Of a stretch of DNA of 64,000 nucleotides, positions 35,058 to 45,765 are shown piece after piece; the first letter of the stretch is position 1, and each line of letters begins with the position of its first letter. A program made the translations under genes and the position numbers. This stretch comes from Hypoxylon rubiginosum (Eukaryota > Ascomycota > Sordariomycetes > Xylariales > Hypoxylaceae), in contig CADCXA010000024.1 in the NCBI GenBank assembly GCA_902806565.1, positions 248,001 to 312,000 of the forward strand, in the 5' to 3' direction. A model generated the notes under the pieces. That model saw only the letters and a program-made list of their open reading frames with translations, made no database searches and had not been told where the DNA came from.

Positions 35058-35354
35058 TTACATCCCGATGTATGCAGCATCACTTAAGGGCTTGTTTTCG
35101 CTTCTAGCTTTGGAACTGATAACTTTAGGCCACGACATATCATACTCCAAAGATCCCTCACGCATCCATCTGAAATATTCAGGTATCTTATGGGTCAAGT
35201 CTTGATCCCGCTGATCTCGCAGCAAAAGCTTTGCTACGTTTTCGGCGGATCCGTCTACCTGGATTGGCTTCGCCTCTTTTACACAGACGAGACGAGGATG
35301 GTGGTGGGTTCGCTTGTCCGGGTCGCCCCACCAATTACCAAATATACCACTCAT
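35058..35354 (-). CDS. Unassigned small ORF, 98 residues
   Basis: A minus-strand frame starting at an ATG at 35354 (MSGIFGNWWGDPDKRTHHHP) and ending at 35058. The product is charged and soluble-looking (EYFRWMREGSLEYDMSWPK) without a signal peptide or membrane segment. I do not recognise it. The open frame continues upstream of the ATG for 16 codons, so an earlier exon is possible. It may be a genuine orphan gene or a fragment. Confidence 0.35.
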   Translation of the reverse strand: MSGIFGNWWGDPDKRTHHHPRLVCVKEAKPIQVDGSAENVAKLLLRDQRDQDLTHKIPEYFRWMREGSLEYDMSWPKVISSKARSENKPLSDAAYIGM

Positions 35355-35643
35355 AATAGGAAACTTCTCGAGATGTTTGACGTTTAGGCGGAAACATTGC
35401 ACAGCGGAATTCGTAGTAGTCGCCCAGAGCTAGTGAATGTCAATGTTTCAAAGTCTACCTTATATATAGCATCTTCGAGTTATATGGCCGAGGTATAAAG
35501 TTGAATGGCTAGTAACCTGTTCATTATAGAAGTTGGACGTACGAGGACAATGAGTGAACACCAGTTATGATCATGTGACCTGTCACGATACACAGCGCCA
35601 ACAGACCTACGAATACGGTTCGCCAATTCTAGAGTGGATCATC

Positions 35644-35889
35644 TAGAGTGGACCATAAGACAAAACAGGTAGTATTTTTCGTCGGTATCTTTACCGAGAA
35701 GCTGAATAGTGCTTGCTAGCCGCCTACTTCGTATCATCAACGGTCCCTAGGCTCTTGAGAACGACGAATGCCCATATGTCGGCCCTGAGCCCCTCTCGGA
35801 TTACTCTCACCGCTTGCGGCAGCATTTAATATGCACTCGTCACTGTACAGAGGAAAGATACTACCTATTTGGTCTTATGGTCCACTCTG
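35644..35889. mobile_element. MITE-like element with about 37-base terminal inverted repeats
   Basis: The left arm (35644-35680) reads GAGTGGACCATAAGAC, then GGTAGTATTTTTC after a few bases. The right arm (about 35853-35889) is its reverse complement with only a few mismatches (GAAAGATACTACC, then GTCTTATGGTCCACTC). The roughly 245-base unit has no coding capacity. A partial extra copy of the arm start (CTAGAGTGGATC) sits just outside at 35629-35640. Structure and size fit a non-autonomous DNA transposon. Target-site duplication is not clear. Confidence 0.65.
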
Positions 35890-36730
35890 AGTGAGGATAG
35901 TACGCTGGAGTTACACAAGAATCCGTTCGAGTTGAAAATAATTGATAAGACAGTAATAATAGGGGCGAATTAGGCTATTACGTAAGATGTCATTATTCAG
36001 CACGCTTACCTAATCATTACCCCTGAGCTAGGACTTGAAAAGCAAGCAAAGGCACAAGTCACCAACATTTCCGAAACACTGATAACGTATCTGTCTTGAA
36101 GTACTCTACCATCTCTACGAATTCAACGCTGTCCATATCTACTCCTCTCTACATGCGTGTAAATGCAATGCCAAAAACGGAAAAGATTTCGAATAGAAGC
36201 AAACAAAAGAGATGATACCTGGGCAGCCATTCGCGCGTCTGAGCACCTTGACGCTGGAGTCCTCTATTTCTACCATCCCCGTTCTAAAGCCTCTTAGGAA
36301 CCTACAAGCAACTACAGTAAAAAGATTTTTTAAAAAGTAATATTCCTGATCTAACCAACTAAGCCGCTACCTTCCATAACCACCAACTAAGATATATAGA
36401 GAGTACAGTTACGGCATTAGCAGTAGCCCAGGACATATTAAATTACTATTACATTAAAACATATTATAAGCCTTACTTTTGGTAGGTACCTATGCTATGG
36501 TTTTTTTTTCAACCTACCTAGGTAGACTTTCCAACCAGCCTGCTAACCCGCCGACAACAAAGGTGGTTTCACTCTTCCTGAGTATCGACGTATGGGTTGT
36601 CTCGGGCATTAATAACTGGTATCAACTGCTACAAGATTGACTTAGAAGATGGTTTAAAAGATTCTGTTATTCGAGATCCCGATCAACTCTGTATTTCAAA
36701 TACGGCCGGCTGACTCGTGAATCACCCTAG
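35890..36730. other. Intergenic, no gene seen
   Basis: Moderately A+T-rich, with a copy of the CCTACCTAGGTAG motif at about 36515-36527. No coding family is recognised. Confidence 0.45.
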
Positions 36731-37321
36731 GCTCTCTGCACCTTCGGCGTCGTGGCCCAGGTTGCTCAGACGTTTGTTAAACTCAGGGTGTTGCTTTTCT
36801 ACAAGCGCATCTTTCCGACGCCGAAATTCAATGCTGCCGTGTAGATCAGGATTGTGGTAACTTCATGCTGGGGCATCACGTTATTCTATACGGGTTCGCC
36901 AGGTTCACCATGACATTTAACTCGTGAACATCGCGCTCATATTCGATAGCTCCTAATGTTCCAAGGCGATGCTCTGAAGGGTACTTTCACAGGGACAGCT
37001 CGCTGGGTTGTTGACACGACACAGCTGGGTCTAGCGCAAGCTTGGACGAGTATCATCCTCGATTCCGTGATACTCTGCTATCCTGTTCCCGTTATCTTAA
37101 GCTTGCATATTAAAGCCAGCAGGAAGATAGCTATCGCACTTGTATTCCGGCTCGGTCTGTTGTACGTACCTCACTGTTCTCACCCTGCAGTCGAACATGC
37201 ACTAGCATTTGCCAGTTGCTGCGTGGCTGCTGCCGCCCGACTAGTGCCTGTCAAAGAGACCATTGAGGGAGTCTCGGAAAGTGCAGGACAGCAAATACGT
37301 GAGTGCATCAGTGCGGATTAG
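36731..37321 (+). pseudogene. SAT4/PTH11-type membrane protein relic
   Basis: One frame (36731-37321) shows the family's middle and late helices: FVKLRVLLFYKRIFPTPKF, RIVVTSCWGITLFYTG, then AWTSIILDSVILCYPVPVIL and IKASRKIAIALVFRLG. It is broken by TAG at 36842-36844 (Gln expected, so CAG to TAG fits) and by a TGA and a TAG between 36910 and 36956. The N-terminal helices are missing. Related to the intact proteins at 4858 and 11439 only at family level. Confidence 0.72.
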
Positions 37322-38343
37322 AGACTAAAGATTAACTGACATGTCCAGACTCCGAATAGGTTGAAATTATGTTGGGCATCATAGAACGGGATTGTTCCAT
37401 CATAGCGACTTGTCTACCATGTTATAGGAATCCATGGCGTGGTAGCGGAGGAAGGCTCGATAACATACTCCAAAGTGTCCGCTCCCTTTTCACCCTCAAA
37501 AGCACGTTGTCAACATCAACATCTCGGGTGTTCTACGGGCCACGATAGCCAGGCCAGTCTAGGGAGGCAGTCTCTGACTCCCAAATTGAGCTCAATGAGT
37601 ATGATCGCAAGTGGCCCAAAACACGTCATGATACTCAAATTGTTGGTGGCCAATCTGTTAGCTCGTCAGCCCGTAGTCTACGTAGGTACGGGAGTGGTAA
37701 CAATATATGTAACGGTATGGCGGTTGGGTTCCTGGGTACATACAAATGATACACCATATACGTCGTTGAGGTCATGAAGATTGTTAAGGGATGAATTCAT
37801 CGAGAATGAGAGAAATTAGGCACATGGTCACTATCAGTTTTGTAATATATCCGAGCTTTAAAATTGCATTCTCGAAATAACATCATCCAACACCAATGTA
37901 TTTCCACTAACAAAGCGCTCAAAGCGTGTTGGCGATTGCCGGGCTGCTGGGGTAAAGACATGCTGGAGTATGACAGACCTCACCCTTACTCCCCGACACC
38001 TCGGAACTGACAGCGGAGAACTGGCAAGAAAGGATGCTGCATTATGTAAGTAATTTTCAATTTCATTGGGTAATGATACATTAGGTAACTGGTGTAACAC
38101 ACCGTTGATGTAGGTGGCTACCAACACTCTATGTGATGGCACACCAACAAGATACCTACTGCCTAGGTACATATATGCAGGTAGATAGGTATATTACACT
38201 GTTAATATGCCAATCATAAAACCCACATGCCACGCCCTTCTTTCAACAAGGAAACTTCCCTTTTGACCATCTTTCAGGCGAACTACTAGATACAACACAC
38301 CCAAGGACCTGATCAGCGTACCATACCGCATACCTGCATCATT
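37322..38343. other. Intergenic with one unassigned ORF
   Basis: A 104-codon minus-strand frame with its own ATG (38172 to 37858) has no recognisable domain and may be chance. Copies of the CCTAGGTA/GGTAGATAGGTA motif lie at about 38150-38190. Confidence 0.35.
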
Positions 38344-39255
38344 ATGAAGCCCATCCGTGTGTGGCTTACGCCCACCATTCCTAACCCATGGAAGGTGGTT
38401 CTCGTTCTTAACGAGCTTCAAGTACCCTATGAAATTGTATCTTTTCGTTTTGACGATATCAAGAGGCCCCATTTTATCAACCTCAACCCGAACGCTTCTG
38501 TCCCAGGTAAGTGTAGTCGTTCCTTAGCTCGACGTTCCATCCCAATCATGGTATACCCTAACTAATCGACTTAGCCATCGAGGATCCCAACACTGGCGTT
38601 GTCCTGTAGGAGTCAGGGGCCATCGTCACGTACATCATTGAGCGGTACGACAAGGACCTCAAGTTAACCTACCCAGACGACCGAGTACAGGACAAGCATG
38701 CCCTCAACCAGTGGCTCCACTTCCAAATGAGTTTACAAGGCCCCTTCTATCATCAAGCTGGCTGGTATGTGCATACATCTACCTATTCTCCATGCATACC
38801 TAGGTACCTTGGTACATAGGCAAATACCTAGAAATATGGTCTAATCTAAAGCAAGGTTCAACTTCCTCCACCCGGAGAAGATAGCCTCGGTACAAGAGCG
38901 CTTCAACAACGAATGCAAGCGACAGCTAGGCGTCCTCAACGGCGTGCTGGAAGGCAAAGAGTGGCTGGTCGGCGAGAAGATGACCTACGCCGACTTATCG
39001 TTCGTTCCCTGGAACGATATCCTACATCAGTGCATCCCGATGGCAGCGGAGGACAGGTTCAAAGAGTTCCCAAACGTGCAGGCTTGGCACGAGCGGATGA
39101 CTTCGCGGGACTCTTGGAAGATGATTGCGGATGCGAGGAAGAAAGCTATGGAGGAGCAGGACTTGGCTTGGACCGGCATGCCGAAGGGGATGCCGACGTA
39201 TCAAGAATACCTGGACAAGATTGCGAAGGGCGAGGATACTAGAGCTAGTACCTGA
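38344..39255 (+). pseudogene. Glutathione S-transferase with one nonsense codon
   Basis: Three exons (38344-38506, 38575-38764, 38856-39255) join in phase to about 250 residues. The N-terminal domain opens with RVWLTPTIPNPWKVVLVLNE and LNPNASVPAIEDPNTG; the C-terminal domain has QWLHFQMSLQGPFYHQAGW and EGKEWLVGEKMTYADLSFVPW. All are typical of fungal Ure2/GstA-like enzymes. The only fault is TAG at 38607-38609 in VVL-stop-ESGAI, where the family has Trp before ESGAI; TGG to TAG explains it. The stop lies at the glutathione-binding motif and would truncate the protein to about 65 residues. It could be a very recent null allele, a base error or a readthrough case. Everything else is intact. Confidence 0.75.
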
Positions 39256-39720
39256 AGCTTTTGGCTCCCTTGCCGCAAAATTGTTGTAAGACGACGAAGT
39301 TGCTCTATCAGCCAGCAGCTGCCGTTCTCTTAATATCGAGTACCTATCATGAAAGATTATCTTCAACGTGCTGCTTATGGAAGAAAGCATGCAAATGTGA
39401 AACACAATTTGGTATTGACTGCTTTTAACTCTTGATCGGATATGCTCTCGTCTCCTATAAGCTCGTGAGCTTCTTATGCGGGTGCTGAGCGCAGGAGCTC
39501 CTTTTCTTAAACTCGCCTATTGCTAACCACCCCTGAGACATTGCAGGCCGGGAGAGTCGAATAACATATTTTTAGAGTTTTCTTTTTTTAAAAAAGGATT
39601 TATAACAGTACGGATAGCAATTTATAATAATATAGCTACCTGGGTAGGTACGTATTTTTAACAAGATATTTAGTCATCTTTACGTATCAAAGTCTTATTC
39701 CATATGCCTTTATGCTGCAA
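39256..39720. other. Convergent intergenic region
   Basis: Contains a CTACCTGGGTAGGTA copy at about 39639-39652. No gene is seen. Confidence 0.5.
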
Positions 39721-41903
39721 CTAGGCCTCGTCGATGTGTTCTGTAGTGGTCAGCTTCTTTTCCGCCCCGGGTGAACGGCTTTCTACATCTTTCAAAGCCT
39801 CGGCCACAATTGACGTCTCAAAGTTCTTGAACTTGCGGACTGAGACACGGTTTGCAAAGAGTTCGTCGATTTCTTCCAGTGTCCTTCCCTTGGTCTCCGG
39901 GATGCAGAGATAGAAAAACACCAGGCAGCAGAAATTTGAACCGGCCCAAATGTAAGCGTATTTCGCACCCTATTAGACCGGGTTAGTTAAACTATGCTTT
40001 AAAGAGAAACAGTTACAACGCCTTTGGGGCAACTTACCCAGTTAAGATCCTCCGGGTTTATGAAGTAAGGGGCGGTAAATCCAGTCAGCCAAGCGAGAAA
40101 ATACCCCAGGCTGATGGCTGAGCCCACAGACCAAGACCTCAACCTCGTGCTCACCAACTCTGTAGCCGTCGGATAGGTAGCATCTCCGACAAATGCGTTG
40201 TAGGAAAACTGGTATAAGGCAGTAAAGGCAATAAGACAATTTCGAGCGGAAACTGTTCCGGAGGCCACAGTGGCGGAAACCGCCATTGCAAGCATACAAC
40301 AGCCTTGAGCGACGGCGCCTGTCATTAGAACGGTTCTCCTCCCCATTACGTGTCGCATGAGGTACATCCCTACGTTTACGCCAATGAATCCGAGGCATCT
40401 AATATGTTGTCTGTTAGTAACTCATCGCTCTATTCTCCAGAAGAGTTGCGGTCCTTCCGGGATAATGTCAAGCCAGATTTGAAATCCAAGAGAAGAAATA
40501 AATCGATTTACGTACTAGAATAAGGTTAGCTATGTTTACCTAGACACCGAAAGGAAATTTGAGGAAGTTGGGTTGAGGATAAGAGTACGACATGTGCTTT
40601 TACATACCGTGTTCATAACTGAATATTTGAACGCTTCATCAACCGATAGTCCGCTAACGATGAGAAAGTAAGTACTGTATGAGATAATGAACCAGGAACC
40701 CGCTCCGGTCTGTGTCGCAATAACACCGTAGCAGAGTAGTGTGCGTCTCAACTCCGTCCCTAAAAGTTGTCTCGTCAGCTCAGACATTCTAAAGTTAGAG
40801 AAGTGTAGAAATGAAGCCGCACCTTTAAACATATCTAAAGGTCCAATCGTGTTGGCTGTGTGCTTCTCTTCTTCGATGCCCTTCACCATCTCAACCCATT
40901 CCAGCTCGAAAGCTTCGGGAGACAGCGAATCTCCTCTCAGCTTTTGAAGAGACTTCCTTGCCGCCTCGGTCTTTCCTTTGTACAAGAGATATCGGGGCGA
41001 CTCGGGCACGAAGAGAAGGCCGACCGCTAGAAAAGCTGGCACGATGAAGAGGGTGCCCAGCGGAACTTGATAAGATGCCTTGTCCAACCGGTTCTTGGTA
41101 GCATTGGTTACGGCCGCTCCTATAATGCTTCCAATGTTGACCCATTCCGAAAAGAGAGCTACCATCACGGCGCGAAGGTGCGCTGGTGCTGCTTCTGCAG
41201 TCTGTCATTTGTTAGTATATCATATGCCAAGCCGCAACTTCCACTTGTAGAACTCTCTTCTTCTCCTTCTTTGGCATCTCATTATCATCCAATGAATAAA
41301 GTATGAGTTCGTATAAAAGATCGGGTGGCATAACATACTGGACTCATGTTAGTATATGTTTTTCAGAAAAGGGGGAAAGGAGTATTAGTGTAACAAGTAT
41401 TTGGACCTACCATATATATTTGAAAATGTCACCAAGAAGCCATTGGCCAATCCCAGAATCAACCTGCCTATGTAAACTGCGACCTTGTCGGTAGTTGATA
41501 TCTGGATAATACACGCGATCGCGTTCAGGACACAGGCAAGCCACAGTGCAGTCTTTCGGCCAAAGAAATGGGCGAACGCTCCGGCGACGAGTGAAGATAG
41601 AAAAGCGCCTAGCGTTAAAAGTGACCCGATGAGCCGTTGGAACGTCCCCTGAATATCTTGTTATTATGATGAAGAATGGAAGGTCCGACGAAAGAGTCGA
41701 CTTGCCTCGATTGCGTATCCCGTCGCCTGGCTAGGATCCCTGTAGCCAAACACCGCCAGGAAGCCAGGCATCGCCTGTAAGGACCCGATGGCCGCCGAGT
41801 CCAGCCCGTACTGCATGTTGGCTATGGCCACGGTGGCACATATAAGTAAACATTTCCTATTGGCCCAAAGGGACGTTTCTGGTATCTTTGCAAGGACCTT
41901 CAT
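39721..41903 (-). CDS. Sugar-porter MFS transporter (maltose/hexose-type)
   Basis: Minus-strand exons 41903-41706, 41648-41411, 41194-40608, about 40397-40038 and 39969-39721 encode a 12-helix sugar porter. Landmarks are MQYGLDSAAIGSLQAMPGFL, motif A-like GRKTALWLACVL, GRLILGLANGFL, EAAPAHLRAVMVALFSEW, the loop motif PESPRYLLYKGK, and PETKGRTLEEIDELF near the end. The family takes up mono- or disaccharides by proton symport at the plasma membrane; specificity cannot be read. Intron 1 appears to use a GC donor (GAG|GCAAGT at 41705). At the exon 3 to exon 4 junction the best donor (40607) and acceptor (40399) leave a one-base frame mismatch, so this may be a frameshifted gene or an unrecognised small exon. 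An N-terminal exon upstream of 41903 is also likely. Confidence 0.78.
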
Positions 41904-43211
41904 GGTTTCGGTGGCACCGTATTCTAGGCGAAGACGTAACACAAACTAGGAGTTACTTATATGATCACGTCCAAGAAGACATCAAGGTCCGATATTAGAA
42001 ATCATGGACGAATTAGGTCGTTATATATAATCTGGGGTTTACCCCAACTTTCAAGCGTGCCCCGTGTGGAGTTGGACCAGATTACCGCGGAGGAAAGCAG
42101 CGCGATCACCACATTTTCCCTGTTATTGACAAGCGCTTCCAAATTGGTCCTCCCCGCACTTCGGTACTTACTTTCCAGTCGACGGCGGCCGTTCTAGGTC
42201 AATAGTGTGTTCATGTTCGTCGCATGTCGCATCCGTAGCTTATATTAGGGGCCTCGGATGCTTCCCTCATCCCGTGACTGTTCCATATAGAATGGTAACT
42301 TGCCGATTCGAGACCTACCTTGGTATCAGAAAAGTAACTAGGTAGGTATCCAAGATATGTCGGAGGCTGGCTCATGATAGGAATGTTGAGATGACCGACC
42401 TTTGCTGTAACGTCAACAGGAATCTCTCTTTAGCCACCTCTTATTCTATCGATCAGTAGCTGATTCGAAGGCAAGCCACCTGCTGATGACTTTGAATAGC
42501 TGCTTTATATCTTGTTGCCATAAACGAAAAGGGGATTGAAATCTTGAGAAGATATTTTTGCGTAACATTTCGATAGTTGGTCGTATACCTGGGAATTTAG
42601 ATGGCCTTAATGGGGTTGCTTTCACGAACTATTGGTTTTAAGCACTATTATGGCAGTTTAAATACTAGTTTTAGCACCTTCTATTGAATCCGTCATTATA
42701 TTGATGGTCGTCTAGCGAAGCGCAACCATGAAATCTCTGAACCCCTATTTACTATACGTTGTGTGGAGTCTTTAATAATACGGACATCGATGGTTCGTAT
42801 TACACCGTTACCACTGCGACGGTGGTTGGAGTTGCAGGCTATGCTTAGTAAACCGTACAAGTATTGACGTTACCTTACTGTGACAGCAGCCGTAGCACAA
42901 AGCCGCTACGGTTTAACGCCCCACTCCGATGTCGACACCTGGCAATTGAACAAGCGTTCAAGATTGAAAAAAAAAATTAAAGGAATACGACTCCAAATTT
43001 AATCAAGTTCCATCGAACAACCACCCTGGAAATTCTTGCTCCTGCACTATCGACAAACGCAATCGATGAGCAGAGATACCTAATTGCGGCTAGTTGTGCC
43101 TTTCCGGCATCTAAACTCTAGCCATTTCTTTCTATCGAACTTATACTTTAACGATATCCTTCTACGAAAGTTAACTTCCCTGGAGCCAAACTTCGGGCTC
43201 GTTATGCGACC
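41904..43211. other. Divergent intergenic region
   Basis: Probably contains a first exon and the promoter of the sugar porter, and the promoter of the DnaJ gene. A GGTAGGTA copy is at about 42339-42348. No further gene is recognised. Confidence 0.45.
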
Positions 43212-44716
43212 ATGAGGATTTCCATTCTTTCCGTTGGCCTTTTGGCCATCCTTACCCCATTGACATCGGCTTGGACGAAAGAAGGTACGCGATGATATCA
43301 CCTTGTTCTGCTAACATTTCTTTGTCCTCCGCTCACACGCTTCTCTCTTGTAGACCGCGAGATCTTCCGCCTACGCGACGAGCTCGCGCAATATGAGGGT
43401 GCCGATATCACCTTCTACGACTTCCTCGGCGTCACGGCCCAGGCGACCCAGGACGAGATCAACAAGGCGTACCGGAAGAAGTCGAAGTCGCTGCACCCCG
43501 ACAAGGTCAAGCAGCAGTTGACGGCCGAGCGCACGAAGAACGCCAAGGCGAAGGGTAAGGATAAGGGCAAGAGCAAGGGCAAAGGCAAGAAGCCCGGCGT
43601 CACGGTCACGAAGCCCCCGACCCAGTCCGAGGTCAAGGCCGCCGTGAAGGCCGCCGGCGACCGCCAGGCCCGCCTGTCCATCATAGCGAACATCCTGCGA
43701 GGGTCCGGCCGCGCCCGCTACGACCACTTCATGGCCAACGGCTTCCCCGTGTGGAAGGGCACCGAGTACTACTACAGCCGCTACCGGCCCGGGCTGGGCA
43801 CCGTCCTCGTCGGCTGCCTCCTCGTGGGCGGCGGCGGCTTCCACTACCTGGCCCTGTACATGAGCTGGAAGCGGCAGCGCGAGTTCGTCGAGCGGTACAT
43901 CAAGTTCGCGCGCCAGGCCGCCTGGGGCGACAACCTGAATATCCCCGGCGTCGACGCGGCCGCGGCCGCCCCGCCTCCTCCCCCGCCGCCGCCCGCAGCG
44001 GACGATGACCAGCAGCCACCGATGGCGATGAACCGCAAGCAGCGCCGGATGCAGGAGCGGGACGCGCGCAAGGAGTCAGCTAAGGAGGGCAGGCGCCAGC
44101 CTCGCGGCAGGCCTCGCCCCGCACAGCAGGGAAGCGGAAGCGCGACGCCGGTGCCGCAGAGCCAGGGGTCCGGTCCGTCCGGTGCGAAGAAGAGGGTCGT
44201 GGCTGAGAACGGCAAGGTTCTGGTTGTGGACTCCCTCGGTGATGTGTACCTGGAGCAGGAAGATGCCGATGGCAATATGGGAGAGTTCCTTCTTGACGTG
44301 AGTCCCTCCCAGATATTATTTTGAATATTTAATAGTCTAGAGAGGCTAGCTACTAACACTACCAACAGCTCAACGAGCTCCCCAAGCCCACCATCCGGGA
44401 TACCGCTCTCTTCAAGCTGCCGTCCTGGGCCTACTCGGCGACTCTCGGCCGCGTCCTGGGCGCGCCGAAATCCGCGGACGACCTGGACGAGCAAGCGGAC
44501 GAGGACGAAGAAATAGAAGAAGAAGAAGCAGAGGCGGACGAGCTCATCGACGACTCCTCGTCCGACCAGCCGCAGCGCACGCCGTCCACCGACTCGGCCG
44601 AGGACTTCGAGCTGCTCGAGAAGAGCGTCGACTCGCTGGCCGGCAAGCCCGCGAAGGCGACGGGCAGCCAGGCGCAGCAGCAGAGCAAGGCCAAGAAGCG
44701 GAACAAGAAACGTTAG
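43212..44716 (+). CDS. ER-type DnaJ co-chaperone (Erj5-like)
   Basis: Three exons (43212-43284, 43354-44297, 44369-44716) give 454 residues. A signal peptide (MRISILSVGLLAILTPLTSA) leads to a J domain beginning DITFYDFLGV, with HPD at residues 72-74. The J domain is interrupted by a Lys/Gly-rich insertion of about 50 residues before its last helix resumes (RARYDHFMANGFPVW). A transmembrane helix follows (VLVGCLLVGGGGFHYLALYM), then a basic region, a poly-Ala/poly-Pro run and an acidic tail ending in a Lys/Arg cluster. J proteins stimulate Hsp70 ATPase; the layout implies a lumenal J domain working with BiP and a cytosolic tail. High third-position GC suggests strong codon bias. Confidence 0.9.
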
Positions 44717-45765
44717 CGCCGGGGCTTGGACCGGGTGGATGGGGAACCCGTTTAGGAAAAGGAGAACCGCGCGGAGCCTTGGACACTACTTTAAGACGCA
44801 CCCGATAGCCAGCCAGCCAATGGGCCGAGTGTGGTGCATGATGCTCCTTAGGTGCTACGGTTTTCTATAACAGCGTGGCCTTAGCATATATACCTTCCTA
44901 GCTAGTTATAATAAACTTGTTAGAGCTACCAGCTTTTCTCTATACATGTGCGGATGCCTGTTTACTATGGCCACGAGGTTGACGGGAAAAAATTACGAGT
45001 CAGATGAGGCAGTAGCGAATATATCCAACTGGGTTGCAAAAAATCCAACATCCTATCAGATTTCCGGCATGTAGAAAAGCTACACATTGTTCGGGATAGT
45101 GATAAATACATCGTGATTACGTAATGTACTTCTACTTTTCATTTCAAGGGATGACTTCCACATTCATATACAACATCGCCCAGCAAAATTGATGAGTAGT
45201 TTAAAAGATATTTATTGATCTACGAAGTTTGCTATAAAAAACACTTACGGGTAGATACTTCATTGGGGGGGGGAAGGGGCAAGTCGAGGGTCGTCTTGTA
45301 TCGCTGACTAGATCCGAGACAAGGAAAAGGGGGTGGGGTGGAGAGTAGAGGGAGGGAGAGAAGGGTAGGAATACTACGAGGTGTAGGATGGGTGTTGCGG
45401 TTCATACATACCTTGGTGAGAGGTAGGCTAATCTCTGAGAGACTCTGGAAGGTAGAAGCGTTAGCCATACACTTGAGCCAATAGGGGGTGGGGGACGGGG
45501 GGAAGAGATATAAAAAGCCTATGAAAAAGAAAAATCCTCAACTCCGTCCTCTGACAGCATGAATTGATGTATGTGCAGTCCAATCTGAGTAATACCCGCA
45601 GACAACGCAATCTCCTTCCCTCCCTAAATCTGTAGCGTGTCTTTACCGCTCCTCATGGTGCCATCCATACCTTGCTAACCAGTTTCCTCCGTACGGTATC
45701 TGTCTAGTGCATGTAAACTGTGCTAAGCTGTGCTGTTCTGACATAAGGATATGTACAAGCCGAAT
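44717..45765. other. Intergenic with possible very small gene
   Basis: On the minus strand ATG at 45468 opens MANASTFQSLSEISLPLTK, ending at a GTATGT donor; a second piece (SAIQDDPRLAPSPP, about 45310-45250) joins in frame after TCTAG and ends at GTAAGT. This could be the start of a small spliced gene, but no terminal exon was found. Otherwise nothing is seen. Confidence 0.3.

Noticed and set aside
37858..38172. 104-codon minus-strand ORF with ATG
   Set aside because: No domain, no signal peptide and no splice support; kept only as a note in the intergenic entry.
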